Assembly: GCA_043744215.1 (NCBI GenBank)
Contig: JAYTVC010000027.1
Span: 17,087 to 81,086 of the forward strand
DNA from: JBEEJL01 sp043744215
Lineage (GTDB): Bacteria; Pseudomonadota; Gammaproteobacteria; Burkholderiales; JBEEJL01
Direction of reading: 5' to 3'
DNA: 64,000 bases
The stretch's first letter is position 1. Each line of letters begins with the position of its first letter. Positions 34,470-41,839 of this stretch are shown in pieces. Position numbers and translations under genes: made by a program. A model generated the notes under the pieces. The model made no database searches. It was not told the origin of the DNA and saw only the letters and a program-made list of their open reading frames with translations.

Positions 34470-34929
34470 CGAACTATTACTCCGCAAGCCAGGCGATTAC
34501 GCTGATTGCCTGATTACGTCCGCGCGCATGTGCGCGCAGTTACAGGTCGGTTATTTCTCCCTGGCTCTGAATATCGCGACACTGCTGATTTTAACCGCGC
34601 AATATCCACACCATCCCGCCTGGCTTACCGTATTATTTATTTTGATTAATTTTACAGTGGGGGGATGCGAAAGATATCAGGCAGCCAGAATTCATGCGGA
34701 TGCGAGCATATTTACCGCGCTCGCGGTCACCAATGATGTCTTACAGTTACAGGCAATTGATAAATCACTGCACGCGATTTTAGGCTTGCCTAAAGTGAAG
34801 GCTGGCCGGGACATCCAGAAACGCCTTGCTGGCGCACTGCGCCTCGTGAAGATTCACAGTGGCGTTGTTTTAATTCAAATGCTATTTACGCTTTTGACCT
34901 TGCTGTTGGCTTTTAAAGGCGGAATATGA
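34459..34929 (+). CDS. Small membrane protein of the ynb-like operon, function unknown
   Basis: The 156-residue product has three likely transmembrane segments: about 32-48 (YFSLALNIATLLILTA), 56-71 (LTVLFILINFTVGGC) and 134-152 (VVLIQMLFTLLTLLLAF). Between the last two is a polar loop of about 60 residues with QAIDKSLHAILGLPK. I recognise no family. The start overlaps the ynbD-like gene by 11 bases and the stop overlaps the next gene in ATGA, so it is embedded in the operon and probably works with the lipid enzymes. Confidence 0.8.
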   Translation: MPTDELLLRKPGDYADCLITSARMCAQLQVGYFSLALNIATLLILTAQYPHHPAWLTVLFILINFTVGGCERYQAARIHADASIFTALAVTNDVLQLQAIDKSLHAILGLPKVKAGRDIQKRLAGALRLVKIHSGVVLIQMLFTLLTLLLAFKGGI

Positions 34930-35573
34930 AAATAATTAACGGCATCGTCTCCAGCGGAATTGTCGGATTCGCAACGCTGCTGACAGGTTTACGCGGATTG
35001 TGGCATGGCAGCGCACCTTCCGAACAATGTACCCTTTATTTCGCCAACCATTCCAGCCATGGTGATTTTGTATTGTTGTGGGCCGCACTGCCTTATGCCA
35101 TACGCAATAAAACGCGCCCTATTGCAGGATCAGACTATTGGCTCGCGTCTACACTACGTCGCTATATCATCACCAAAGTCTTCAATGCCGTGCTTATAGA
35201 CCGTACTGCCGGACTCGGCCGCGCTGATCCGGTGCAGTTGATGGCCCAATCCCTTAAGCAGGGGGATTCGCTCATTATGTTTCCTGAGGGCACACGCAAC
35301 TCCACGGATGCTCCCATGCTTCCGCTGAAAGGCGGCTTGTACCATTTGGCTACTGTGTGCCCAGATGTGCGTCTGGTACCGGTCTGGATCGATAATATAA
35401 AGAGAGTGCTGCCAAAGGGCGAATTGATTCCAGTTCCTCTTGCCTGCACTGTTCGTTTTGGTATGCCAATAAACCTCGCCAGCGGTGAAACTAAAGATTC
35501 ATTTTTGCAGCGTGCACGCGATGCTATGCTCGAGCTAAGGCCCGACTACAGCAAAATTAGCGAAAACAAATAA
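34926..35573 (+). CDS. 1-acyl-glycerol-3-phosphate acyltransferase-like (PlsC family)
   Basis: The family transfers an acyl chain to lysophosphatidic acid, giving phosphatidic acid. The 215-residue product has the catalytic motif NHSSHGD (H42 and D47 in the H-x4-D pattern), the glycerol-phosphate motif FPEGTRNS, and VRLVPVWIDNI further on. The ATG overlaps the preceding stop and the TAA overlaps the next ATG, so coupling is tight on both sides. It supplies the substrate for the CdsA-like enzyme that follows. It is not among the four genes of the E. coli ynbABCD cluster. Confidence 0.9.
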   Translation: MKIINGIVSSGIVGFATLLTGLRGLWHGSAPSEQCTLYFANHSSHGDFVLLWAALPYAIRNKTRPIAGSDYWLASTLRRYIITKVFNAVLIDRTAGLGRADPVQLMAQSLKQGDSLIMFPEGTRNSTDAPMLPLKGGLYHLATVCPDVRLVPVWIDNIKRVLPKGELIPVPLACTVRFGMPINLASGETKDSFLQRARDAMLELRPDYSKISENK

Positions 35574-36532
35574 TGGACACCCATCTTTCTCAGGTTAGCC
35601 AAACCGCTATAAATCTTTTTTTAGGCGTCGCTGCGATATTGACGATTGCCTCTGTTGTAGCCGGCGTCTTGAGATGGCGGGTCGCACATGGCCGCCCGCA
35701 TGTGGTTATCGATAATCTTGTCGCCCGCGTAAACGCCTGGTGGCTCATGGTAGCAACCATTGGACTCGCATTTATTTTCGGCAAAACGGGCTTAACTGTC
35801 CTGTTTTTCCTGATCTCGTTTTTTTCTTTGCGTGAATATATGACACTCGCCTACACGCGGCGTGGCGATCATTGGGCAATGGTTCTCGCTTTTTATGTGA
35901 TATTGCCGTTTCAATATTTCTTGATCTGGATCGAATGGTATGGACTATATTCAATCTTCATTCCAGTCTATGCTTTTCTGGTTTTACCGATACTGGAAGC
36001 GTTGGGCGGTGACACCAAGCATTTCCTTGAGCGCACATCAAAAATCCAATGGGGCTTAATGGTTTGCATATATTGTCTTTCCTACGTTCCAGCCCTTATG
36101 ACTTTGCCCATCCCCAACTACGAAGGCGCCCATTTATTACTGATAGCTTTTCTTGTGCTGGTAGTACAAGGCAGTGATGTGCTGCAATACGTATGGGGGA
36201 AATTATTGGGAAAACGGAAAGTTGCGCCCGAACTTTCCCCCTCAAAAACCTGGGAAGGTTTGGTTGGCGGGGTGCTTAGCGCAACGGCTCTTGGGGCTTC
36301 GCTTTTTTGGATTACCCCATTAACGTTTTGGCAAGCGGCATTAATCGCCTTCGTAATTTGCATAATGGGTTTTTTTGGTGGCCTGGTGATGTCTGCCATC
36401 AAACGGGATCGCGGTGTAAAAGATTGGGGGCACATCATCGAAGGCCATGGCGGTATGCTCGATCGTCTCGACTCGGTAATCTTTGCCGCCCCAATTTATT
36501 TTCATATACTGCGCTATTGGTGGACACCGTAA
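35573..36532 (+). CDS. ynbB: Phosphatidate cytidylyltransferase, CdsA/YnbB-like
   Basis: This makes CDP-diacylglycerol from phosphatidic acid and CTP. The 319-residue membrane protein has about eight transmembrane segments and the complete C-terminal signature SAIKRDRGVKDWGHIIEGHG followed by GMLDRLDS, matching the CDP-diacylglycerol synthase pattern. LSPSKTWEGLVGG is also conserved. It ends the operon and would feed the CDP-alcohol transferase encoded first. E. coli YnbB is a CdsA paralogue reported, as I recall, to serve glycolipid MPIase synthesis. Whether this copy is redundant with a housekeeping cdsA elsewhere cannot be seen. Confidence 0.93.
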   Translation: MDTHLSQVSQTAINLFLGVAAILTIASVVAGVLRWRVAHGRPHVVIDNLVARVNAWWLMVATIGLAFIFGKTGLTVLFFLISFFSLREYMTLAYTRRGDHWAMVLAFYVILPFQYFLIWIEWYGLYSIFIPVYAFLVLPILEALGGDTKHFLERTSKIQWGLMVCIYCLSYVPALMTLPIPNYEGAHLLLIAFLVLVVQGSDVLQYVWGKLLGKRKVAPELSPSKTWEGLVGGVLSATALGASLFWITPLTFWQAALIAFVICIMGFFGGLVMSAIKRDRGVKDWGHIIEGHGGMLDRLDSVIFAAPIYFHILRYWWTP

Positions 36533-36736
36533 ACGACTTGGCATTTCACGCAACCTTGAGCGACATTCGGCTACAGCATCCCGGATTTACTCCTCAATGC
36601 GCGTTTGCATATCGAGACTTATTAAAACCGCGCCCTGACTTTCGCGCGACAAAAATGCTACGATAATTAAATAAGATTGATGCCATAGGCTGCGCAGCGG
36701 CTAAGCAAACACTGCCGATTAGTAGACAATTAAATT

Positions 36737-36759
36737 ATTCAATATAATCAAATACTTAC
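36737..36759. repeat. AT-rich junction element before ivd
   Basis: ATTCAATATAATCAAATAC plus TTAC ends 3 bases before the ivd ATG. It contains TATAAT 15 bases before the start codon, so a transcript from it would have almost no leader. No Shine-Dalgarno is present. Confidence 0.65.
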
Positions 36760-36762
36760 ATA

Positions 36763-37923
36763 ATGATTTACGACACGCAAATAAATGACGAACTCGACGC
36801 GCTGCGTGACAGCGTGCGCAAATTTGTCGATGCCGAACTTGCGCCGCGCGCGGAGCAAATCGACAAGACCAATAATTTTCCCGCCGATATGTGGCGCAAA
36901 TTGGGCGATCTGGGTTTGCTCGGCATGACGGTGAGCGAAGAATTTGGCGGCACGGGTTTAGGTTATCTCGCACACACCGTCGCGGTGGAAGAAATTTCGC
37001 GCGGCTCGGCTTCAGTCGGTTTGAGTTACGGCGCGCATTCGAATTTGTGCGTCAATAATTTGTATTTGAACGGCAACGAATATCAACGCAAAAAATATTT
37101 GCCCAAACTGTGCAGCGGCGAGCATGTGGGCGCGCTGGCGATGAGCGAACCCGGCGCAGGCTCCGACGTGGTCGGCTCGATGAGTTGCCGCGCGGAGAAA
37201 AAAGGCGATCGCTACATCGCCAACGGCAACAAGATGTGGATCACCAATGGGCCCGACGCGGACACACTCATCGTCTATATGCGCACCGCCGACAAGGATT
37301 CGCCGTCGCGCTCGATGACGGCCTTCATTGTCGAGAAAACGATGAAGGGATTTTCCACCGCGCAAAAGCTCGATAAGCTCGGCATGCGCGGCTCTAACAC
37401 TTGCGAGCTGGTGTTTGAAGATTGCGAAATTCCCGAAGAAAATATTTTGGGAAATCCCAATGCCGGCACAAAAATATTGATGCGCGGACTCGACACCGAG
37501 AGGGTGATTTTATCCGGCGGGCCGATCGGCATCATGCAAGCCGCGCTCGACATCGCCCTGCCCTATATGCACGAGCGCAAACAATTCGGCCAGGCCATCG
37601 GTTTATTTGAATTGATGCAAGGCAAACTCGCCGACATGTATGTGCGCCTGCAATCGTCGCGCGCATTCGCTTACCGCGTCGCGCAAGCCTGCGATGTCGG
37701 CCGCTCGCAGCGCAAAGATGCCGCTGCGTGTTTGCTTTATTGTTCCGAATCGGCAGTGCAAGTCGCGCTTGAAGCGATTCAGAGTTTGGGCGGCAATGGT
37801 TATATTAATGATTACGCCACGGGAAGATTACTGCGCGACGCGAAGTTATATGACATCGGTGCAGGGACAAATGAGATCCGCCGCATGTTGATCGGCCGCG
37901 AGTTATTTGAGCAAAGCATTTGA
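36763..37923 (+). CDS. ivd: Isovaleryl-CoA dehydrogenase
   Basis: The enzyme oxidises isovaleryl-CoA to 3-methylcrotonyl-CoA in leucine degradation, passing electrons to ETF. The 386-residue product has the acyl-CoA dehydrogenase FAD motifs (AMSEPGAGSDVVG, MWITNGPDAD). The catalytic base is E246 in GLDTERVILSGGP, the position used by isovaleryl-CoA dehydrogenases, while the usual C-terminal glutamate is replaced (DIGAGTNEIRR). This supports the specific call. The start lacks a Shine-Dalgarno. A degenerate copy of the first 16 codons lies 6.1 kb upstream. It is followed by ccdAB and the thiolase gene. Confidence 0.95.
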   Translation: MIYDTQINDELDALRDSVRKFVDAELAPRAEQIDKTNNFPADMWRKLGDLGLLGMTVSEEFGGTGLGYLAHTVAVEEISRGSASVGLSYGAHSNLCVNNLYLNGNEYQRKKYLPKLCSGEHVGALAMSEPGAGSDVVGSMSCRAEKKGDRYIANGNKMWITNGPDADTLIVYMRTADKDSPSRSMTAFIVEKTMKGFSTAQKLDKLGMRGSNTCELVFEDCEIPEENILGNPNAGTKILMRGLDTERVILSGGPIGIMQAALDIALPYMHERKQFGQAIGLFELMQGKLADMYVRLQSSRAFAYRVAQACDVGRSQRKDAAACLLYCSESAVQVALEAIQSLGGNGYINDYATGRLLRDAKLYDIGAGTNEIRRMLIGRELFEQSI

Positions 37924-38002
37924 TTTTATTGGGTTTTTTGCATCACTTGCCGCGCATAATTTATGCGCATACACTATGCGCATATTCTTTCAGGAGGCTG
38001 CC

Positions 38003-38263
38003 ATGAAACTACACCAAACCGTCGCCAGTTACGACACGCGCGCGCCGAAAAAATCGGTCAACCTTTCCGTTAACGCCGATTTGCTCGAGCAGGCGAAAGC
38101 GTCGAGCATCAATTTATCGCGCGCGTTGGAAGCGACGCTCGAAGCGCAAATCAAAGCGGAAAAACGCAAACGCTGGCTGGAAGAAAATAAACAGGCGATT
38201 GAAGCATACAACAAACGCATAGAGGAACACGGCGTGTTCAGCGACGGTATGAGAACATTCTAA
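38003..38263 (+). CDS. ccdA: CcdA family antitoxin
   Basis: The 86-residue antitoxin has a ribbon-helix-helix N-terminus (KKSVNLSVNADLLEQAKASSINLSRAL) and a C-terminal tail (RWLEENKQAIEAYNKRIEEHGVFSDGMRTF, in part) that matches the CcdB-binding arm of CcdA, including the G-x-F-x-D pattern. It would bind CcdB and repress the operon. CAGGAGG precedes the ATG at 38003. The stop overlaps the ccdB start (TAATG). The module sits between ivd and the thiolase gene, inside the leucine block. Confidence 0.93.
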   Translation: MKLHQTVASYDTRAPKKSVNLSVNADLLEQAKASSINLSRALEATLEAQIKAEKRKRWLEENKQAIEAYNKRIEEHGVFSDGMRTF

Positions 38264-38577
38264 TGGCTCAGTTCGACGTCCACGCGAACCTCAATCCGCA
38301 AACCAAAAAATTTGCGCCCTACTTGGTCATGTTGCAAAACGATTATTTCAGCCATCTCAAAACGCGCCTGGTCATCCCGCTCATCTCGTCAAAAATTCAG
38401 CCCTTGGCACCTGCGCTGTTAAATCCCACAATTGAAATACAAGAAAAAATACTCTGGCTGTCGGTACATGAGATGGCCGCGGTTCCACTTGCCGCGATCG
38501 GCCCCGTCGTTGCGTCGGCAGAGAATCATCGATCCAAAATTTTAAGTGCAGTCGATTTTCTAATTAGCGCCGTTTAA
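38263..38577 (+). CDS. ccdB: CcdB family toxin
   Basis: The 104-residue product is of the CcdB fold, whose F-plasmid member poisons DNA gyrase. Conserved blocks are FDVHANLNP, PYLVMLQNDYF, TRLVIPLIS and HEMAAVPLAAIG. In F-plasmid CcdB the last three residues W-G-I are needed to poison gyrase; here the protein ends S-A-V. Toxicity may therefore be reduced, altered or lost. It overlaps ccdA by one base and is translationally coupled. Otherwise the length is normal and the frame is intact. Confidence 0.92.
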   Translation: MAQFDVHANLNPQTKKFAPYLVMLQNDYFSHLKTRLVIPLISSKIQPLAPALLNPTIEIQEKILWLSVHEMAAVPLAAIGPVVASAENHRSKILSAVDFLISAV

Positions 38578-38602
38578 CACTATTTTATCTCGGAGAAACA
38601 TC

Positions 38603-39781
38603 ATGTCAGACCCCATCGTCATCGTCGCAGCAAAACGCACCCCCATCGGCAGCATGAACGGCCAGCTCGTCAATCTCACTTCGCCGCAACTGGCATCGGT
38701 TGCCATCAAGGCGGCTGTTACCGAATCCGGCTTGAAAATTGAAGACATCAGCGAAGCCATCATTGGCTGCGTGTTGCCCGCAGCGCTCGGCCAAGCACCA
38801 GCACGGCAAGCCGTGTTGGGCGCAGGCTTGCTGAAATCCACGCCGACTTCCACGCTCAATAAAGTATGCGGCTCCGGCATGAAAGCCGTGATGCTTGCAC
38901 ATGATCAAATCGTCGCAGGCTCGGCCAACATCATGGTCGCAGGCGGTATGGAATCCATGTCCAACGCGCCGCACATGTTGCCCAAAGCGCGGCAAGGTTA
39001 TCGCTACGGCCACGTCAAAGTGCTCGACCATATGGCGTTTGATGGATTGGAAAACGCCGGCGACGGCAAATCAATGGGCATCTTCGCCGACGCTACCGCT
39101 GCAAAGTATGGCTTCACACGCGAAATGCAGGATGCGTTCGCGGCCGAATCGGTCAAGCGCGCGCAAGCGGCTGTAGCCAACGGTTCATTCAAAGCGGAAA
39201 TCGCCCCAGTCACCGTCGCAGGCAAAGCGGGCGACACCGTGTTAGCTACCGACGAACCGCCCGGCCTGTGCCGCCCGGAAAAAATTCCGACGCTCAAGCC
39301 GGCGTTTGCCAAAGACGGCACGGTGACAGCTGCATCGTCGTCATCCATTTCTGACGGCGCGGCAGCGTTGATTTTGATGCGCGAATCTGACGCGAAAGCC
39401 AAAAGCATCAAACCTATCGCGCGCATCATGGGCCACGCCAGCAACGCGCATGAGCCGGAATGGTTCACCACCGCACCCGTCGGCGCCATCGATAAACTGC
39501 ACAAGAAATTAGGCTGGACGCCGAAGGATGTCGATTTATACGAAATCAACGAAGCCTTCGCCTGCGTCACCATGGCCGCGATGAAAGACCTCAATTTGCC
39601 GCACGAAAAAGTCAACGTCAACGGCGGCGCTTGCGCCCTCGGCCACCCAATCGGTGCAAGCGGCGCGCGATTGATAGTTACTTTGCTGCATGCGTTAAAA
39701 GCGCGTAACGGCAAACGCGGCATCGCGTCGCTTTGTATCGGCGGTGGCGAAGCAACGGCGATTGCGGTGGAGATGGTTTAA
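38603..39781 (+). CDS. Acetyl-CoA C-acetyltransferase (thiolase)
   Basis: The 392-residue biosynthetic/degradative thiolase interconverts acetoacetyl-CoA and two acetyl-CoA, or cleaves 2-methylacetoacetyl-CoA in isoleucine breakdown. The active-site cysteine is C89 in LNKVCGSGMKAV. The histidine is in NGGACALGHPIGASGAR, and the second cysteine in SLCIGGGEA. GGAG lies upstream of the ATG. It belongs to the branched-chain catabolic set although ccdAB separates it from ivd. A REP-like and a palindromic repeat follow the stop. Confidence 0.95.
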   Translation: MSDPIVIVAAKRTPIGSMNGQLVNLTSPQLASVAIKAAVTESGLKIEDISEAIIGCVLPAALGQAPARQAVLGAGLLKSTPTSTLNKVCGSGMKAVMLAHDQIVAGSANIMVAGGMESMSNAPHMLPKARQGYRYGHVKVLDHMAFDGLENAGDGKSMGIFADATAAKYGFTREMQDAFAAESVKRAQAAVANGSFKAEIAPVTVAGKAGDTVLATDEPPGLCRPEKIPTLKPAFAKDGTVTAASSSSISDGAAALILMRESDAKAKSIKPIARIMGHASNAHEPEWFTTAPVGAIDKLHKKLGWTPKDVDLYEINEAFACVTMAAMKDLNLPHEKVNVNGGACALGHPIGASGARLIVTLLHALKARNGKRGIASLCIGGGEATAIAVEMV

Positions 39782-39787
39782 CCAGCT

Positions 39788-39850
39788 TCATCCTGAGCAA
39801 AACGAAGGATCTCTATGCACTAGATTCTTCGGCTATCGCCTCAGAATGAC
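39788..39850. repeat. Degenerate relative of the boxC-boxB palindrome
   Basis: TCATCCTGAG at the left and CTCAGAATGAC at the right bracket AAGGATCTC and AGATTCTTCGG. The ends are those of the 25892 palindrome. Confidence 0.65.
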
Positions 39851-39860
39851 AACGATGCAG

Positions 39861-39886
39861 GGTGGGCAGAGCGCAGCGTGCCCACC
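39861..39886. repeat. GGTGGGCA hairpin
   Basis: Arms GGTGGGCA and TGCCCACC enclose GAGCGCAGCG. A relative lies at 30495-30521, so this is a second dispersed hairpin family. Confidence 0.65.
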
Positions 39887-40061
39887 ACTGTTTAATATGA
39901 TGACCAACAAAACTTGGAGATGCAGGATAAGCAAGCAGATCGAGCGTTGACTAGGCGCAGCGAAATTTTTACGCGCAACATACACATTAGTATGTGAGCA
40001 TTAAAAATGAGCAGCAACAACGCCAACGCGCGATATGCGCTGCTTAGCCGGTAACGCAGGG

Positions 40062-41198
40062 ATGGATTTTTACACCGAAGAACAACTCATGATCCGCGAC
40101 ATGGCCCGCGACTTCGCACAAAACGAACTCGCGCCCCATGCGGGCAAGTGGGACAAGGAAGCAAAACTGCCCGACGCCGTAGTCAGCAAAATGGGCGAAC
40201 TCGGTTTGCTCGGCATGATGGTGCCCGATACTTTCGGCGGGTCGTACACGGACTACATCAGCTACGCGCTGGCGGAAGAAGAAATCGCTGCCGGATGCGC
40301 ATCGTGTTCTACATTAATGAGCGTGCATAATTCCGTCGGCTGTGGGCCGATTTTGAAATTCGGCACTGAGGCGCAAAAAAAATACTGGTTGCCCGATTTA
40401 GCCAGTGGAAAAAAAATCGGTGCGTTTTGTTTGACGGAACCGCAGGCTGGATCGGAAGCGAATAATTTGAAGACCCGCGCCGTACTCAAAGACGGCCAAT
40501 GGATACTCAACGGCAACAAACAATTTGTTACTAACGGGCAACGCGCGGCAATGGCGATTGTCTTCGCCGTCACCGACCCCGAGGCGGGCAAAAAAGGCAT
40601 CAGCGCCTTCATCGTGCCGTCGAATTCGCCAGGCTACAAGGTCAACAAACTGGAACACAAGCTCGGCATCCGCGCCTCTGATACCTGCGCAATTAATTTT
40701 GAAGATTGCGCGATACCTGAAGAAAACCTGCTCGGTGCGCGCGGCGAAGGTTTGAAAATAGCGCTGTCGAATCTCGAAGGCGGCCGCATCGGCATCGCCG
40801 CGCAGGCACTCGGTATCGCCCGCGCAGCCTACGAAGCCGCGCTTAAGTATTCTCACGAACGCACCCAATTCGGCAAAACCATCAGCGAGCATCAAAGCAT
40901 CGCCAACATGCTCGCCGACATGCACACCCGCATCAACGCCGCGCGCTTTTTAATTTTGCACGCCGCGCGTATGCGCACCGAAGGCCTACCGTGCTTATCC
41001 GAAGCCTCGCAAGCCAAACTCTACGCCAGCGAACTCGCCGAATGGGTATGCAGCAAAGCGATACAAATTCACGGCGGTTACGGCTACCTCGAAGATTATC
41101 CTGTCGAGCGCCATTACCGCGATGCGCGCATTACGCAGATTTACGAGGGCACCAGCGAAGTGCAGCGGATGGTGATTGCAAGGAATTTATACGTGTAG
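40062..41198 (+). CDS. Short-chain acyl-CoA dehydrogenase, isobutyryl-CoA type
   Basis: The 378-residue flavoenzyme has FAD/substrate motifs FCLTEPQAGSEANN and KQFVTNGQRA and the canonical catalytic glutamate E362 in QIYEGTSEVQR. It resembles ACAD8-like isobutyryl-CoA dehydrogenases, which start valine breakdown after transamination, and electrons would go to ETF. I chose the ATG at 40062, with GCAGGG just upstream, because family members begin near MDFYTEEQ. Its TAG stop lies inside the REP element next to the transposase gene. Activity on butyryl or 2-methylbutyryl-CoA is possible. Confidence 0.87.
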   Translation: MDFYTEEQLMIRDMARDFAQNELAPHAGKWDKEAKLPDAVVSKMGELGLLGMMVPDTFGGSYTDYISYALAEEEIAAGCASCSTLMSVHNSVGCGPILKFGTEAQKKYWLPDLASGKKIGAFCLTEPQAGSEANNLKTRAVLKDGQWILNGNKQFVTNGQRAAMAIVFAVTDPEAGKKGISAFIVPSNSPGYKVNKLEHKLGIRASDTCAINFEDCAIPEENLLGARGEGLKIALSNLEGGRIGIAAQALGIARAAYEAALKYSHERTQFGKTISEHQSIANMLADMHTRINAARFLILHAARMRTEGLPCLSEASQAKLYASELAEWVCSKAIQIHGGYGYLEDYPVERHYRDARITQIYEGTSEVQRMVIARNLYV

Positions 41199-41225
41199 GT
41201 CAGGTTGCCGATAGGCTACCTGACA
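41195..41225. repeat. REP element 3, upstream of the transposase
   Basis: GTAG foot, then GTCAGGTTGCCG and the complement GGCTACCTGAC. The foot supplies the TAG stop of the acyl-CoA dehydrogenase gene. Confidence 0.85.
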
Positions 41226-41230
41226 GAAAA

Positions 41231-41734
41231 ATGACAGATATCCGCCGATACGATACAAATGGTGCGCCGATATTTATCACTGCCGTTTGCCATGAAAGAT
41301 TGCCTCTACTCAAGGCAACAAACCGAAAACATTTACTGCTGAATGTTATGAGGGAAGTGAAAGGCGAAACAAGTTTTCAAATGCTTGGCTATGTCATCCT
41401 TGATGATCATTTTCACTGGCTAATCAAACCCAAGGGCGCAGATATTTCAAAAATCATGCAGTCGGTTAAACTACGTTTTACCAGACGCTTGGGAGCAGAA
41501 AAACCAAAACACAGTTGGCAAAAACGTTTTTGGGATCATGTCATACGTGACGAAAATGATTTTCAACGACACTTGGATTATATTCACTACAATCCGGTAA
41601 AGCATGGCTTTGCAGCAGCTCCGGCAGATTACGAATTTTCTTCATTTGGATTTTATCTTGCCAATGATAAATACGTGATCAATTGGGGAAGAGACAGCGA
41701 ACCCTCTCAAATCGGAAGTTTGGCGTTGGAATAA
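41231..41734 (+). CDS. REP-associated tyrosine transposase (RAYT, Y1/HUH family)
   Basis: RAYTs are single-copy IS200/IS605-like enzymes that bind and nick REP hairpins. The 167-residue protein has the HUH metal motif H60-F-H62 in ILDDHFHWLIKP and the tyrosine region HLDYIHYNPVKHGF (Y117, Y120). Further family features are FWDHVIRDENDFQRH and a start shortly after the REP. The ATG at 41231 was chosen; a longer frame runs back into the acyl-CoA dehydrogenase gene and is not credible. REP elements lie directly upstream and, as an inverted pair, downstream, all with GTAG feet. Confidence 0.93.
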   Translation: MTDIRRYDTNGAPIFITAVCHERLPLLKATNRKHLLLNVMREVKGETSFQMLGYVILDDHFHWLIKPKGADISKIMQSVKLRFTRRLGAEKPKHSWQKRFWDHVIRDENDFQRHLDYIHYNPVKHGFAAAPADYEFSSFGFYLANDKYVINWGRDSEPSQIGSLALE

Positions 41735-41741
41735 TCAAACC

Positions 41742-41828
41742 GTAGGTCAGGTTGCGGCGCGTCTTTTGCGACGCTACCTGACAGAATGTTTAATTAATGT
41801 CAGATAGCCTAGCGGCAACCTGACCTAC
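41742..41828. repeat. REP elements 4 and 5 in inverted pair (BIME-like)
   Basis: GTAGGTCAGGTTGCGGCGC at 41742 and the complementary end GCGGCAACCTGACCTAC at 41828 form two REP hairpins in opposite orientation (41742-41783 and 41799-41828), directly after the transposase gene. Confidence 0.85.
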
Positions 41829-41839
41829 ATGAAAATAGT

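Noticed and set aside
39930..40060. Possible short gene upstream of the isobutyryl-type dehydrogenase
   Set aside because: No Shine-Dalgarno and no domain; the stretch looks like repeat-derived gap sequence.
40991..41230. An upstream extension of the RAYT frame
   Set aside because: It runs inside the acyl-CoA dehydrogenase gene in another frame; the family start is at 41231 right after the REP.
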